Assembly: GCA_018816555.1 (NCBI GenBank)
Contig: JAHIVT010000031.1
Coordinates: 29,238-93,237 of the forward strand
From: Pseudomonadota bacterium
Lineage (GTDB): Bacteria; Desulfobacterota; Desulfobulbia; Desulfobulbales; SURF-16
Reading direction: 5' to 3'
DNA length: 64,000 nt
Below the pieces are notes generated by a model. It was not told where the DNA came from and did no database searches. It worked only from the letters and a program-made list of their open reading frames with translations. The position numbers and the translations under genes were made by a program. Below, piece by piece: positions 52,348 through 61,064 of the stretch. Position 1 is the first letter of the stretch. The number at the start of each line of letters is the position of its first letter.

Positions 52348-54363
52348 CTACAGGAAATATTCAAAGTCCCGCTCGGAGCGGACCTTACGGCGGAGACGGT
52401 AGATCTGGCCCGGACTCTCGGCCGGATCAAGACGCACGTAATTGCGCCGTCCCTGCCAGAGGTAGCGCCCTTCCCCGATGAGATCGTGGACCTGGTAAAC
52501 CTCGCTTGGGGCGATGCCCAGCTCTTCAAGGGGCACCTCCACCCAGCCGTCATGCACGTGATGCGGGTCGAGATTGATCACCACCAGGATGATGTTGTCG
52601 TGGTTCGGCGTGGTCTTGCCGAAAAAGAGCAGCTGTTCGTTATCCACCGGATAAAAGTCGAGACCTTTGTTGGTGTGGAGTGCCGGATTTTCACGGCGTA
52701 TCCGGTTGACAAGTGCGATATATTCCCGCAGGCTTTCCGCCCGGTTCCAGTCCCGATGCCGGATCTGAAATTTTTCGGACTCGTGGTATTCTTCCGTGCC
52801 CGGTATCGCCTCGTTTTCGCAGAGTTCGTACCCGCTGTAGATGCCGTAGCTCGCGCCCAGGGTGGCGGCCAGCACCAGCCGGGAAAGAAAGGCCGGGCGG
52901 CCGCCGAACTGGAGAAACTCCGGCAGGATGTCCGGCGTATTGGCAAAAAAATTGGGCCGGAAAAACTCGCGCACCCCGGAGCGGGTGAGGGCAGTCACAT
53001 ATTCGGTCAGTTCGCGTTTGGTGTTGCGCCAGGTGAAGTAGGTGTAGGACTGGCTGAAACCCGCCTTGGCCAGGGCATGCATGATTTTCGGCCGGGTAAA
53101 GGCCTCGGCGAGAAAGACCGCATCCGAAAAGCTTTTTCGCACTTCGGCGATGACCCACTCCCAGAAGCAGAACGGCTTGGTATGGGGGTTGTCCACCCGG
53201 AAGACGCGTACTCCCCTTGCGGCCCAGAAGACGAAGACATCCTTGAGCTCGTGCCAGAGTGACTCCCAGGCCGGGCTCTCGAAGTTGAGTGGGTAGATGT
53301 CCTGGTATTTCTTGGGCGGATTTTCCGCGTATTTGATGCTGCCGTCCGGACGATGTCGAAACCATTCCGGATGCTCCCTGACATAGGGATGGTCCGGCGA
53401 GCATTGAAAAGCGATGTCGAGAGCCACCTCAAGGCCGTGGCGAGAGGCTTCCGCTACGAAAAAATCGAAATCTTCCAAGGTGCCGAGATCCGGATGGATC
53501 GCCTTGTGTCCCCCCTCCGGACCGCCGATGGCCCAAGGGCTGCCGGGGTCGTCCGGTCCGGCCGCCAGGCTGTTGTTCGGCCCTTTTCGGTGGGTGTGGC
53601 CGATGGGGTGGATGGGCGGCAGATAGACGACGTCAAAGCCCATGTCGGCGATGTAGAACAGATGCCTTGCGGCATCCCGGAAGGTGCCGCTCTGCTTGGG
53701 GTCGCTGCCCGTCGAACGTGGGAACATCTCATACCAGGCGCCGTACCTGGCCCGGATACGTTCCACAATAACCTGCAGGGCCTGAGGGCAATGAGAGCTT
53801 TGCGACCGGTCCGGATAACGGTTCATCAAGGCGGTGAGATCCGGCGACAGCCCGCGCTCCACGCGCTCACCCTGGACCGCCTGGGATTTGAGGAGAAGCG
53901 CGATTTCCGTCAGCCAGCCGCGGTCGGGCACCACTGCCCGCCCGGCTGCCCCCTCGATCAGAGCGGCGCCCTCCAGGAGTTCACTCTCTATATCCTGCCC
54001 GGCCTGGTATTTTTTCCGGACTTCGTCCTGCCAGGTGGCAAAATGGTCCACCCAGGCCTCTATGGTGTACTCATAAGGCTCCAGGCGTTCCACGCTGAAG
54101 CGCCCCGTCCAGGCATCGTTCCCCCGCGGTTCCATGGGCACCTCCTGCCAGGCGGCCTCGGAGACGGGACGATAGCGGAGCACGGCGGCCAGAAGATCAT
54201 GACCGTCGGCAAAGATGTCGGCCGTTACCAGGACATCCTCACCCACGCAGCGTTTGATCGGAAACCGGCCGGCATCAACTGTCGGCTGGACATTCTCTAT
54301 CCATACCCGGCGTGCGATTTCCGGGTCGATCCTTCCTTGCAGGTCCTGGCTGGCATGATCCAT
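52348..54363 (-). CDS. glgE: Alpha-1,4-glucan:maltose-1-phosphate maltosyltransferase
   Basis: 671 residues, usual length. GH13_3 features: N-terminal RRVWIENVQPTVDAGRFPIKR, nucleophile region VFRVDNPHTKPFCFWEW, acid LAEAFTRPKIMHALAK and the conserved SYTYFTWRN. Extends alpha-1,4-glucan by maltosyl units from maltose-1-phosphate. Sits between GlgM (31 bases upstream) and TreS-Mak (13 bases downstream), the two sources of its donor. Start ATG behind AAAGGGAG. Confidence 0.96.
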   Translation of the reverse strand: MDHASQDLQGRIDPEIARRVWIENVQPTVDAGRFPIKRCVGEDVLVTADIFADGHDLLAAVLRYRPVSEAAWQEVPMEPRGNDAWTGRFSVERLEPYEYTIEAWVDHFATWQDEVRKKYQAGQDIESELLEGAALIEGAAGRAVVPDRGWLTEIALLLKSQAVQGERVERGLSPDLTALMNRYPDRSQSSHCPQALQVIVERIRARYGAWYEMFPRSTGSDPKQSGTFRDAARHLFYIADMGFDVVYLPPIHPIGHTHRKGPNNSLAAGPDDPGSPWAIGGPEGGHKAIHPDLGTLEDFDFFVAEASRHGLEVALDIAFQCSPDHPYVREHPEWFRHRPDGSIKYAENPPKKYQDIYPLNFESPAWESLWHELKDVFVFWAARGVRVFRVDNPHTKPFCFWEWVIAEVRKSFSDAVFLAEAFTRPKIMHALAKAGFSQSYTYFTWRNTKRELTEYVTALTRSGVREFFRPNFFANTPDILPEFLQFGGRPAFLSRLVLAATLGASYGIYSGYELCENEAIPGTEEYHESEKFQIRHRDWNRAESLREYIALVNRIRRENPALHTNKGLDFYPVDNEQLLFFGKTTPNHDNIILVVINLDPHHVHDGWVEVPLEELGIAPSEVYQVHDLIGEGRYLWQGRRNYVRLDPAESPGQIYRLRRKVRSERDFEYFL

Positions 54364-54394
54364 CTTTTTTTCTCCCTTTGTTGCTGCTGAACGG

Positions 54395-55597
54395 TTACGT
54401 CACCATATCGTAGACAGCAAGCACCTTTTCGGCTACCGCAGCCCACCCGAACTGCGAAACCACCCGCTCCCGCCCCTTGCGGCCCATGGCCCGACGCAGG
54501 TTCTCGTTGGCGACGAGCTCGTTCATGCGCGCCGCGAGCTCGGATGCGAACCTCTCCGGCTCGGCCGGTTCGAAGTCATCCGGAGCGGCTGGCGCAAATT
54601 CCACGAGAAAACCTGTTTCACCCGGCACCACCACCTCTTTTATTCCGCCCACCCGGCTCGCCACCACCGGCGTTTCGCAGGCCATCGCTTCGAGGTTTAT
54701 GATGCCGAAAGGCTCGTAAATAGAGGGGCAGCAGAACACGGCGGCATGCGAGTAGAGTTCGATGGCCTCCGGGCGCGTGACCATTTCCCGTATCCATATC
54801 ACATTGCCGCGTTCCTTTTGCACTACCTCCACGGATTTTTCTATTTCCAGGGCGAACGCGGAGGTGTCTGGCGCCGAAGCACAGATGACCGCCTGGATCT
54901 CCGGCTTAAGTTGCCGGCAGGCCGAGACAAAGTGACCTATCCCTTTCTGGCGGCTCACCCGGCCGAGGAAGAGAACATAGGGCCTGCCGGGGTCGATGCC
55001 GTATTTCTTGAGCGCCGAGGTGGAGGCCACCGGCCCGTATTGGCGGGTATCGATGCCGTTCGGGATAACCTGCAGCCTGTTTTTCGCCACCTGGAACCGG
55101 TTTGCTATTTCCTGCCGATCGGTTTCCGAGACCGCAATCACCGCGTCGGCCATCTCGATGGCGGTCTTCTCTACCCAGGTGGAGAGATCGTAGCCGCGGC
55201 CGAGCTGCTCACGCTTCCATGGCCTTAGAGGCTCCAGGGAATGCACGGTGATGACCAACGGCACGCCGTAACAGATCTTGGCGAGGATGCCACCCCACAT
55301 GGAATACCATGTATGGCAGTGCACGACGTCCGCCTCTACGGGCGCGGCGTTGAAGTGCAGGCAGCTCTGGAGCACCATGAGCGCCTGGCGCACACGGCGC
55401 GGGTTACCCTCGAACATGTCGCTGCCGAAGGGGTAGCCGTGCACGGCCGGGTTGCCGAAGTCGAGTCGTTGCTCGCCGAAGCATTTCACCTCCACGGTGG
55501 CCATGCGGGCCAGTTCACGGGCGAGATATTCCACGTGCACCCCGGCGCCTCCGTAGACATGGGGTGGGTACTCACGAGTCATGATGATTACTTTCAT
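54395..55597 (-). CDS. glgM: GT4 glycosyltransferase, GlgM/actinobacterial-type GlgA
   Basis: 400 residues, GT4 fold: REYPPHVYGGAGVHVEYLARELA at the N terminus, HCHTWYSMWGG, FLGRVSRQKGIGHFV, and the donor-site segment PSIYEPFGIINLEAMAC. This is the short, corynebacterial/mycobacterial GlgA-like type, which in mycobacteria (GlgM) makes maltose-1-phosphate from ADP-glucose and glucose-1-phosphate. Its place directly before glgE favours GlgM over a glycogen synthase, but sequence alone cannot exclude the latter. No glgC is in the window. Overlaps glgX by 4 bases. Confidence 0.8.
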   Translation of the reverse strand: MKVIIMTREYPPHVYGGAGVHVEYLARELARMATVEVKCFGEQRLDFGNPAVHGYPFGSDMFEGNPRRVRQALMVLQSCLHFNAAPVEADVVHCHTWYSMWGGILAKICYGVPLVITVHSLEPLRPWKREQLGRGYDLSTWVEKTAIEMADAVIAVSETDRQEIANRFQVAKNRLQVIPNGIDTRQYGPVASTSALKKYGIDPGRPYVLFLGRVSRQKGIGHFVSACRQLKPEIQAVICASAPDTSAFALEIEKSVEVVQKERGNVIWIREMVTRPEAIELYSHAAVFCCPSIYEPFGIINLEAMACETPVVASRVGGIKEVVVPGETGFLVEFAPAAPDDFEPAEPERFASELAARMNELVANENLRRAMGRKGRERVVSQFGWAAVAEKVLAVYDMVT

Positions 55598-57792
55598 ATG
55601 AACTTCACCACCTCTTTGTTGTTTGTGTTATGTGATTTTTCCGGCCCTTTGCCGGATGAATGGGGCTTGGCGGCCAGCAGCCAGACAAGAGACCGGCCCT
55701 GGAGCGCGTACGGTTCCCGACCGTGATACAGGTGAGGCGGGGCATCGTTGGGCGTGGGATAGCTCGTGTCGAGTAGCGTTTGCCAGGATATCTCGGCGAG
55801 AAAAGTCGGGAGCTGGAAGGCTATTTCTTCGTAATGGGCATTGAAGAGCAGAAGATGATCGCCGTCCTCGAGGAGGCGGCCGCGGCTGTCATATTCATCG
55901 ATGGCATCGCCGGCGAGGAACATGCCGAGACAGCGGGCGTACGAATGTCCCCATTCCTCGTCGGTCATTTCCGTACCGTGCGGCTGTAGCCAGAGGATAT
56001 CCGTGACGTCGTCGCCTTTGAGCCGTCGGCCAAGAAAAAAGTTTTGCCGGCAAAAGGCTGGATGACGCTTGCGCAGAGCAATGAGCTGACACACGAAGTC
56101 AAAGAAGTACTGCTGCTCGTCATCGAGCTGCCAGTCTTGCCAGCTGAGTTCACTGTCCTGACAGTAGCCGTTATTGTTACCGCCCTGGCTGCGGCCGATC
56201 TCATCGCCGGAAAGAATCATCGGTACGCCTTGGGAGAGGAGCAGGGTAGCCATGAAATTGCGTTTCTGCCGGGCCCGGATAGTCTTGATCCTGGGATCGA
56301 CGGTGGGGCCTTCAACGCCGCAGTTCCAGCTGAGGTTGTCATCTGAGCCGTCGCCGTTGTCCTCGAGATTGGCCTCGTTGTGTTTGTGGTTATAGCTCAC
56401 GAGATCAGTCAGGGTAAAGCCGTCGTGGCAGGTGACGAAGTTAATGCTGGCATATGGCCGGCGGCCGCTCTTTTCATAGAGGTCGCTCGATCCCGTGATG
56501 CGATGGGCGATTTCGCCGATAAGCCTTCCGTCTCCTTTCCAGTAGGCGCGGACCGTGTCCCTGTAGATGCCGTTCCATTCGGTCCAGCCGATGGGGAAGT
56601 TTCCCACCTGGTAGCCGCCTTCGCCGAGGTCCCATGGCTCGGCGATGAGTTTCACCTGGGAGATTATCGGATCCTGATGGATGATGTCGAAAAAGGCGGA
56701 CAGCCGGTCCACCTCGTGGAGCTCCCGGGCCAGCGCGGAAGCAAGGTCGAAACGGAAGCCGTCCACGTGCATCTCCAGCACCCAGTAACGGAGGCTGTCC
56801 ATGATAAGCTGCAGCACCCGGGGGTGGCGCATGTTGAGGGTATTCCCGCAACCGGTGAAATCCATGTGGTAGCGGGGATCATCAGACATGAGCCGGTAAT
56901 AGGAGGCGTTGTCTATGCCCCGGAAGCAGAACGTCGGTCCGAGATGATTTCCCTCGGCCGTATGGTTGTAAACCACATCGAGGATGACCTCGATGCCGGC
57001 CGAATGGAGGGTCTTCACCATGGTTTTGAATTCGGAGACATAGCCGGTGGCGGAATAGCGCATTTCCGGGGCGAAAAAGCCGATGGAGTTATACCCCCAG
57101 TAATTCTTGAGCCCATGCTCCACGAGATGGCGATCGTCCACAAAAGCGTGCACCGGCATAAGCTCCACAGCGGTAACGCCGAGTCGTTTCAGGTATTCCA
57201 CGCTCGGGCTGGTGGTGAGACCCGCGTAAGTGCCGCGAAGCAACGGCGGCACCTCTGGATGCCGGCAGGTGAACCCCTTGACGTGGAGTTCGTAGATGAT
57301 CGTATCGTGCCACGGGGTGCGCGGCGGGCGGTCGTCGCCCCAGGTGAAAGCGGTGTCCATCACCCGGCATTTCGGCATACCGGGAGCGCTGTCGCGTCTG
57401 TCCCGGACAAGATCCTCACGGGGGTTGCCCACTCGGTAGCCGAAGAGAGCGTCGCTCCACTGGAACGATCCCCATAGGGCTTTGGCGTATGGGTCGAGGA
57501 GGAGCTTGTGAGAATTGAAGCGATGGCCGCGCCGGGGATCGTATGGGCCGTGCACCCGGTAGCCATAGAGTAGACCGGGGCGGGCATCGGGGAGATAGCA
57601 GTGCCAGATCTGGTCCGTCTGCCAGCGCAGGTCGATACGTTCGATCTCCTGGCGTCCTTTGGCGTCGAAGAGACAGAGCTCGACTTTTTCCGCATTTTCT
57701 GAAAACAGGGAGAAGTTCACGCCTTCGCCGTCCCATGTGCCTCCGAGGGGATAGGGTTTTCCCGGCCATACGGACATGTGTTTTTTTTCCAT
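55594..57792 (-). CDS. glgX: Glycogen debranching enzyme (isoamylase, GlgX/TreX type)
   Basis: 732 residues. CBM48 (YPLGGTWDGEGVNFSLFSE), YELHVKGFT, nucleophile MHVDGFRFDLASALA, acid LIAEPWDLGEGGYQVG, and TCHDGFTLTDLVSYN with the GlgX-type NGDGSDDNLSWNCG segment. Cleaves alpha-1,6 branches to provide linear chains for TreY. In archaea and bacteria TreX, TreY and TreZ are usually linked, as here. First gene of the tight block; a 116-base gap with an inverted repeat separates it from treT. Confidence 0.96.
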   Translation of the reverse strand: MEKKHMSVWPGKPYPLGGTWDGEGVNFSLFSENAEKVELCLFDAKGRQEIERIDLRWQTDQIWHCYLPDARPGLLYGYRVHGPYDPRRGHRFNSHKLLLDPYAKALWGSFQWSDALFGYRVGNPREDLVRDRRDSAPGMPKCRVMDTAFTWGDDRPPRTPWHDTIIYELHVKGFTCRHPEVPPLLRGTYAGLTTSPSVEYLKRLGVTAVELMPVHAFVDDRHLVEHGLKNYWGYNSIGFFAPEMRYSATGYVSEFKTMVKTLHSAGIEVILDVVYNHTAEGNHLGPTFCFRGIDNASYYRLMSDDPRYHMDFTGCGNTLNMRHPRVLQLIMDSLRYWVLEMHVDGFRFDLASALARELHEVDRLSAFFDIIHQDPIISQVKLIAEPWDLGEGGYQVGNFPIGWTEWNGIYRDTVRAYWKGDGRLIGEIAHRITGSSDLYEKSGRRPYASINFVTCHDGFTLTDLVSYNHKHNEANLEDNGDGSDDNLSWNCGVEGPTVDPRIKTIRARQKRNFMATLLLSQGVPMILSGDEIGRSQGGNNNGYCQDSELSWQDWQLDDEQQYFFDFVCQLIALRKRHPAFCRQNFFLGRRLKGDDVTDILWLQPHGTEMTDEEWGHSYARCLGMFLAGDAIDEYDSRGRLLEDGDHLLLFNAHYEEIAFQLPTFLAEISWQTLLDTSYPTPNDAPPHLYHGREPYALQGRSLVWLLAAKPHSSGKGPEKSHNTNNKEVVKFI

Positions 57793-57853
57793 GGCGCTTA
57801 CCTTTTCAGAGGAAAGTAAATTCTTACCCCCATTCGGGGATAAGGGCCTTCAC

Positions 57854-57893
57854 GAAATTGATTTCTTGCTAAACAAAACAAGAAATTAATTTC
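57854..57893. repeat. AT-rich 15-bp inverted repeat between treT and glgX
   Basis: GAAATTGATTTCTTG (57854-57868) and CAAGAAATTAATTTC (57879-57893), one mismatch, loop CTAAACAAAA. No T-run follows on the minus strand. Likely an operator or a processing/attenuation hairpin that could separate treT from the downstream block. Confidence 0.7.
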
Positions 57894-57908
57894 TAAGGCA
57901 CTCATTGT

Positions 57909-59150
57909 TTAGCTTAGTTTAATGCGATATCGCGACTCGTAATGCAATCCGACCAGCAAGGTCAAATGCTCTCTAAGGTGCCGGGTCAGGAGAAAATTTT
58001 CCCGGACATAGTTCTTCGCCCTCTCGCCTATTTGCGCCCGCATCTGTTGCTGGTGAAGCAGGTAACGAATGCGCAGGGCAGCACCTTCAGGGGTATGGAC
58101 CAGGAAACCGGTATGGTAATTGACCACCTGCAAGCGGATCCCGCCGGTATCGCCCCCGATGACCGGTTTGCTTTTCCACATCGCCTCGGTTACGGTCAGG
58201 CCGAAACCCTCTTTGGTTGATTTCTGCAAAACAATATCGGCGGCACGCTGCAGGGCATTGATGGTGCGGTGCGCATCCGGCGGCAGGAGCAGAACATGAA
58301 TATCGGGATCACTGCCTGCTGCTTCGCGAACTTCCCGCACCACAATTTCACCTTCCGGATCATCCGTAGCGCTCCCCCCGGCAAGGACCAATTGCAGATC
58401 AGGCACAAACCTTTTGGCCAGCCGGTATGCGCGGATAACACCAACCGGGTCCTTAAACCGGTCGTAACGAGAGACCTGGACGATAAGGTGCCGGTCCGGA
58501 TCCAAAGCAAAATCCCTGTAGACCTGAGACGCTTCCTCGGGCGGCAAGTCAATATTCTTGTCGCTCAGCGGATCGATACTGGGCGGGATGATATACTGAG
58601 GATGCTGCAGGGGTTGCGCAAAAGCAGGCAAAGAAAAAATACTGGCATCATAATGACTGACAATATTTTGCAGATATTTCCATACCGGCCGATAAGGATG
58701 GCTGGCATCGATATGACAACGCCAGATCCACTTGCCGTGACGATTGGGGCAATGATTTATGAGAGCTGCCGGCTGCGGATCATGGATAAATACGAAGTCC
58801 GCATCTTCCAGAACCGGCCGCAGTTTTTCAGCGTTGGCGATATTGGTCTGTTCATAGCTCTGCAGCAACTCCGGTGAAATATTCTCCCTGTTGCCCTGGA
58901 GAGCGTTGTGCATGGATTTAGTGCACTCATAGAAATCGGCTTCGCCGCTTATAATCTCCCATTTGGCATCAATGCCCAGCTCATTGGTTAAAGGCACCAG
59001 CTTTTCGAGTATTTCAGCAACACCGCCACCGACCCTGGTCGAGTTGACATGCACAACCTTCATATTGGCCAGCGGTTTGGCCAGCTGCCGGAGATGATCA
59101 ATGACGTCGTTGCCGGTAATGGCCGCGTAGGTTTCAAGCAGAGAGGTCAT
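57909..59150 (-). CDS. treT: Trehalose glycosyltransferring synthase (TreT), GT4 family
   Basis: 413 residues. N-terminal VVHVNSTRVGGGVAEIL, IHDPQPAALI, WRCHIDASHP and VQVSRYDRFKDPVGVI, with the C-terminal donor loop KEGFGLTVTEAMWK, match Thermotoga/Pyrococcus TreT, which makes trehalose from NDP-glucose and glucose. It overlaps the DUF5752 gene by 4 bases (ATGA). The pair looks less GC-rich than the block downstream, by eye. Good confidence in family; donor nucleotide not known. Confidence 0.9.
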   Translation of the reverse strand: MTSLLETYAAITGNDVIDHLRQLAKPLANMKVVHVNSTRVGGGVAEILEKLVPLTNELGIDAKWEIISGEADFYECTKSMHNALQGNRENISPELLQSYEQTNIANAEKLRPVLEDADFVFIHDPQPAALINHCPNRHGKWIWRCHIDASHPYRPVWKYLQNIVSHYDASIFSLPAFAQPLQHPQYIIPPSIDPLSDKNIDLPPEEASQVYRDFALDPDRHLIVQVSRYDRFKDPVGVIRAYRLAKRFVPDLQLVLAGGSATDDPEGEIVVREVREAAGSDPDIHVLLLPPDAHRTINALQRAADIVLQKSTKEGFGLTVTEAMWKSKPVIGGDTGGIRLQVVNYHTGFLVHTPEGAALRIRYLLHQQQMRAQIGERAKNYVRENFLLTRHLREHLTLLVGLHYESRYRIKLS

Positions 59151-59812
59151 GGTGATCCTCCGGTAAAATACGTTTTAAAAAGGGCGGTCAGCTCTGTTCG
59201 AATCTGGCTGAGGCTGGAAAAATAGGGATCGATAGCGGCAAGCTGCTCACAGAGACGCAGATGTTCATCACCCAGGTCGGCTAACCAGTGGCTGAAATCG
59301 TCGCAACCCTGATCAAGCCGCCGGCGTGCATCTATAAAGTGATAAAAGATGGAACTGGTTGACAGGAGCGGGATCTGTTCAGCCAGGTCTTCCGGCTTTT
59401 CGAGACGTCGATTGGCGTCAAAAACCACCAGCTGTGAACGGAGAAATTCAAACTGCCGGTTGCCTCTTGTCCATCCAACGGTTTCATTTTCATCCAGCCG
59501 TTCCTCAATAAGATCGAGCAGCTCCTGGCGCAGTTCTTCAAGGTTGCTGCTCGCTGTCGGATCAATCGCCGCCAGCCTCTCCGCCAGAACCGGATCCCGA
59601 AGACTGTGCCTTACCCAGCCGGCAAAATCGTTATTAAACTCCCGTTCCTCAAAGCGCGGGACCAGCAGACCACCCCAGAAATGATGGTAGATGCTGTCCA
59701 GTGAAATGTGTATCAGGTTATTCCGCAGTTCGGTAAGGGTCATTGCCTTTTGCCCGGTGGCAATGGAAATAAGCGCGCAGTCATTGAACAAGAAATGGGT
59801 GTTGCCGGCCAT
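59147..59812 (-). CDS. DUF5752-like protein with an internal duplication
   Basis: 221 residues, no signal peptide or TM helix. Two similar halves: SIYHHFWGG...DFAGWVRHSLRDPVLAERLAAIDP (about 39-90) and SIFYHFIDARRRLDQG...DFSHWLADLGDEHLRLCEQLAAIDP (about 150-200). I think this is DUF5752, often beside TreT-type glycosyltransferases; the function is unknown. Coupled to treT by a 4-base overlap, so a TreT partner is likely. Start ATG behind CAGGAG. Confidence 0.75.
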   Translation of the reverse strand: MAGNTHFLFNDCALISIATGQKAMTLTELRNNLIHISLDSIYHHFWGGLLVPRFEEREFNNDFAGWVRHSLRDPVLAERLAAIDPTASSNLEELRQELLDLIEERLDENETVGWTRGNRQFEFLRSQLVVFDANRRLEKPEDLAEQIPLLSTSSIFYHFIDARRRLDQGCDDFSHWLADLGDEHLRLCEQLAAIDPYFSSLSQIRTELTALFKTYFTGGSP

Positions 59813-59888
59813 GACGAGTCTCCTGGAGCGAGAAAAGAGCCATCTCGCAGCAGCTATGGTGTGAGCAGATATGTGAATTGATTAATAT

Positions 59889-59916
59889 AGTATACTAAAT
59901 TTTGATTTGAGCGTAA
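59889..59916 (-). promoter_or_regulatory. Possible promoter of the DUF5752-treT unit
   Basis: Minus-strand TATACT (59894-59889) is a good -10; the matching -35, TTACGC at 59916-59911 with 16-base spacing, is poor. AT-rich context. Confidence 0.3.
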
Positions 59917-60143
59917 TCTTAATTTGTGTTAGTCAAAAAAGTATTGTTGATGGTGCAAGTGAAAACCACACCCCTTACGAACAAGACAATTTACAAGCAG
60001 TAGTTGGGTCGGGATCAGGTAGGATAAAGGCTGTACCCGCTACTACCAGAAAGCTTTATCAAATAGAGTAAATTCCACAGCAATGCTTACCGTACTGCAT
60101 TTCTCTATCTCGGAGTAGATGTTCATTTTGCAAGAGGCTCATG

Positions 60144-60191
60144 AGAAAAAAAACCGGGAAAGGCTTGCCTGAGCCATTCCCGGTTTTTTTA
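60144..60191 (-). terminator. Rho-independent terminator of the 60-64 kb cluster
   Basis: AAACCGGGAA (60151-60160) pairs with TTCCCGGTTT (60177-60186), with an inner GGCT/AGCC stem and TGCCTG loop. Long A-run on the left and T-run on the right, so it can work on both strands; only the minus-strand genes read into it. Confidence 0.92.
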
Positions 60192-60214
60192 AGCAGAGAA
60201 AAAGGTTTTTGTCC

Positions 60215-61018
60215 TCAGCTGTTGATGCGCTCCTCGAGAAGTTGCGCGGCTTCCTTGACGCTGAAGTTGCGATGGATCAAACCTTCCACGGCCTCGAGCA
60301 GAGCGGCGGGGTGCGGACTCTGCCAGACATTGCGGCCCATGACGATACCGCGGGCTCCATGCTGCAGGGCGCCGTGGATCATGCTGAGGGTGTCGAGAAC
60401 GGTCTCGCACTTGGGGCCGCCGGCGATCATTACCGGAACCGGGCAGCCGGCCACCACCTTGTCGAAATCGGTTTCCGTGTAGTAGGTCTTGATGATATCC
60501 GCGCCGTGCTCGGCGCCGACGCGAGCGCCCAACGCAATGAAGCGTGGATCCTTCTTCTTGTCTTCGTTGGTTTTGCCGAGTCCCATGACACCCAGCAGCG
60601 GAACATTCCACTTCCGACACTTAGTGGCCATCGTCGCCATGTCCACCAGAGTCTGGTGTTCGAATTCAGAGCCGATGAATGCGGAAACAGCCACGGAGTC
60701 GGCTCCCAGGTACAGTGCCTCTTTAACGGATGAGGTGATTCCTTCATGGGTGAGGTTCGGGCCGACAATGGTTGCTCCGCCGCTGGCGCGCATGATAATT
60801 CCCGGCCTGTCTGCCGGTTCAAAAGCGTAGGTATAGATCCCCTTGGTGAGCAGCCAGGCGTCGATGGTGTTGGTGGCGTCGAGATTGCTTATGGTGGTCT
60901 TGACATCGACGATGCCGGTCATCGGTCCGAGGGCCATGCCATGGTCCACCGCCACCACCAGGCTGCGTCCTGTCTCCTTGCGGATAATGCGCCGCAGGCG
61001 CGCTTCCATTCCGTTCAT
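60215..61018 (-). CDS. Class I aldolase, ADH-synthase / LsrF-like (DeoC-LacD superfamily)
   Basis: 267 residues, a complete TIM barrel. LVVAVDHGMALGP near residue 20, Schiff-base lysine in GADIIKTYYTE, phosphate loop VMIAGGPKCET and GIVMGRNVWQS. The family contains 2-amino-3,7-dideoxy-D-threo-hept-6-ulosonate synthase (archaeal-type aromatic synthesis), LsrF and class I fructose-bisphosphate aldolases. No AroB'-type partner is adjacent, so the substrate is open. Last gene of the cluster, 46 bases after the dehydrogenase; terminator follows. Confidence 0.85.
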   Translation of the reverse strand: MNGMEARLRRIIRKETGRSLVVAVDHGMALGPMTGIVDVKTTISNLDATNTIDAWLLTKGIYTYAFEPADRPGIIMRASGGATIVGPNLTHEGITSSVKEALYLGADSVAVSAFIGSEFEHQTLVDMATMATKCRKWNVPLLGVMGLGKTNEDKKKDPRFIALGARVGAEHGADIIKTYYTETDFDKVVAGCPVPVMIAGGPKCETVLDTLSMIHGALQHGARGIVMGRNVWQSPHPAALLEAVEGLIHRNFSVKEAAQLLEERINS

Positions 61019-61064
61019 TATCTCATGTCCTCCAAAAGGGGTAGAATTGATGGTTCAAATTTTT

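Larger units (their letters stand above)
59813..60214. other. Intergenic region upstream of the treT unit
   Basis: 402 bases. The left part holds the weak promoter at 59889-59917, the right end the terminator of the 60-64 kb cluster. The middle (about 59930-60140) shows no gene or recognised signal. Confidence 0.6.

Noticed and set aside
52335..52553. 73-residue N-terminal extension of TreS-Mak.
   Set aside because: It overlaps glgE and has no TreS resemblance; the ATG at 52334 has a proper ribosome-binding site.
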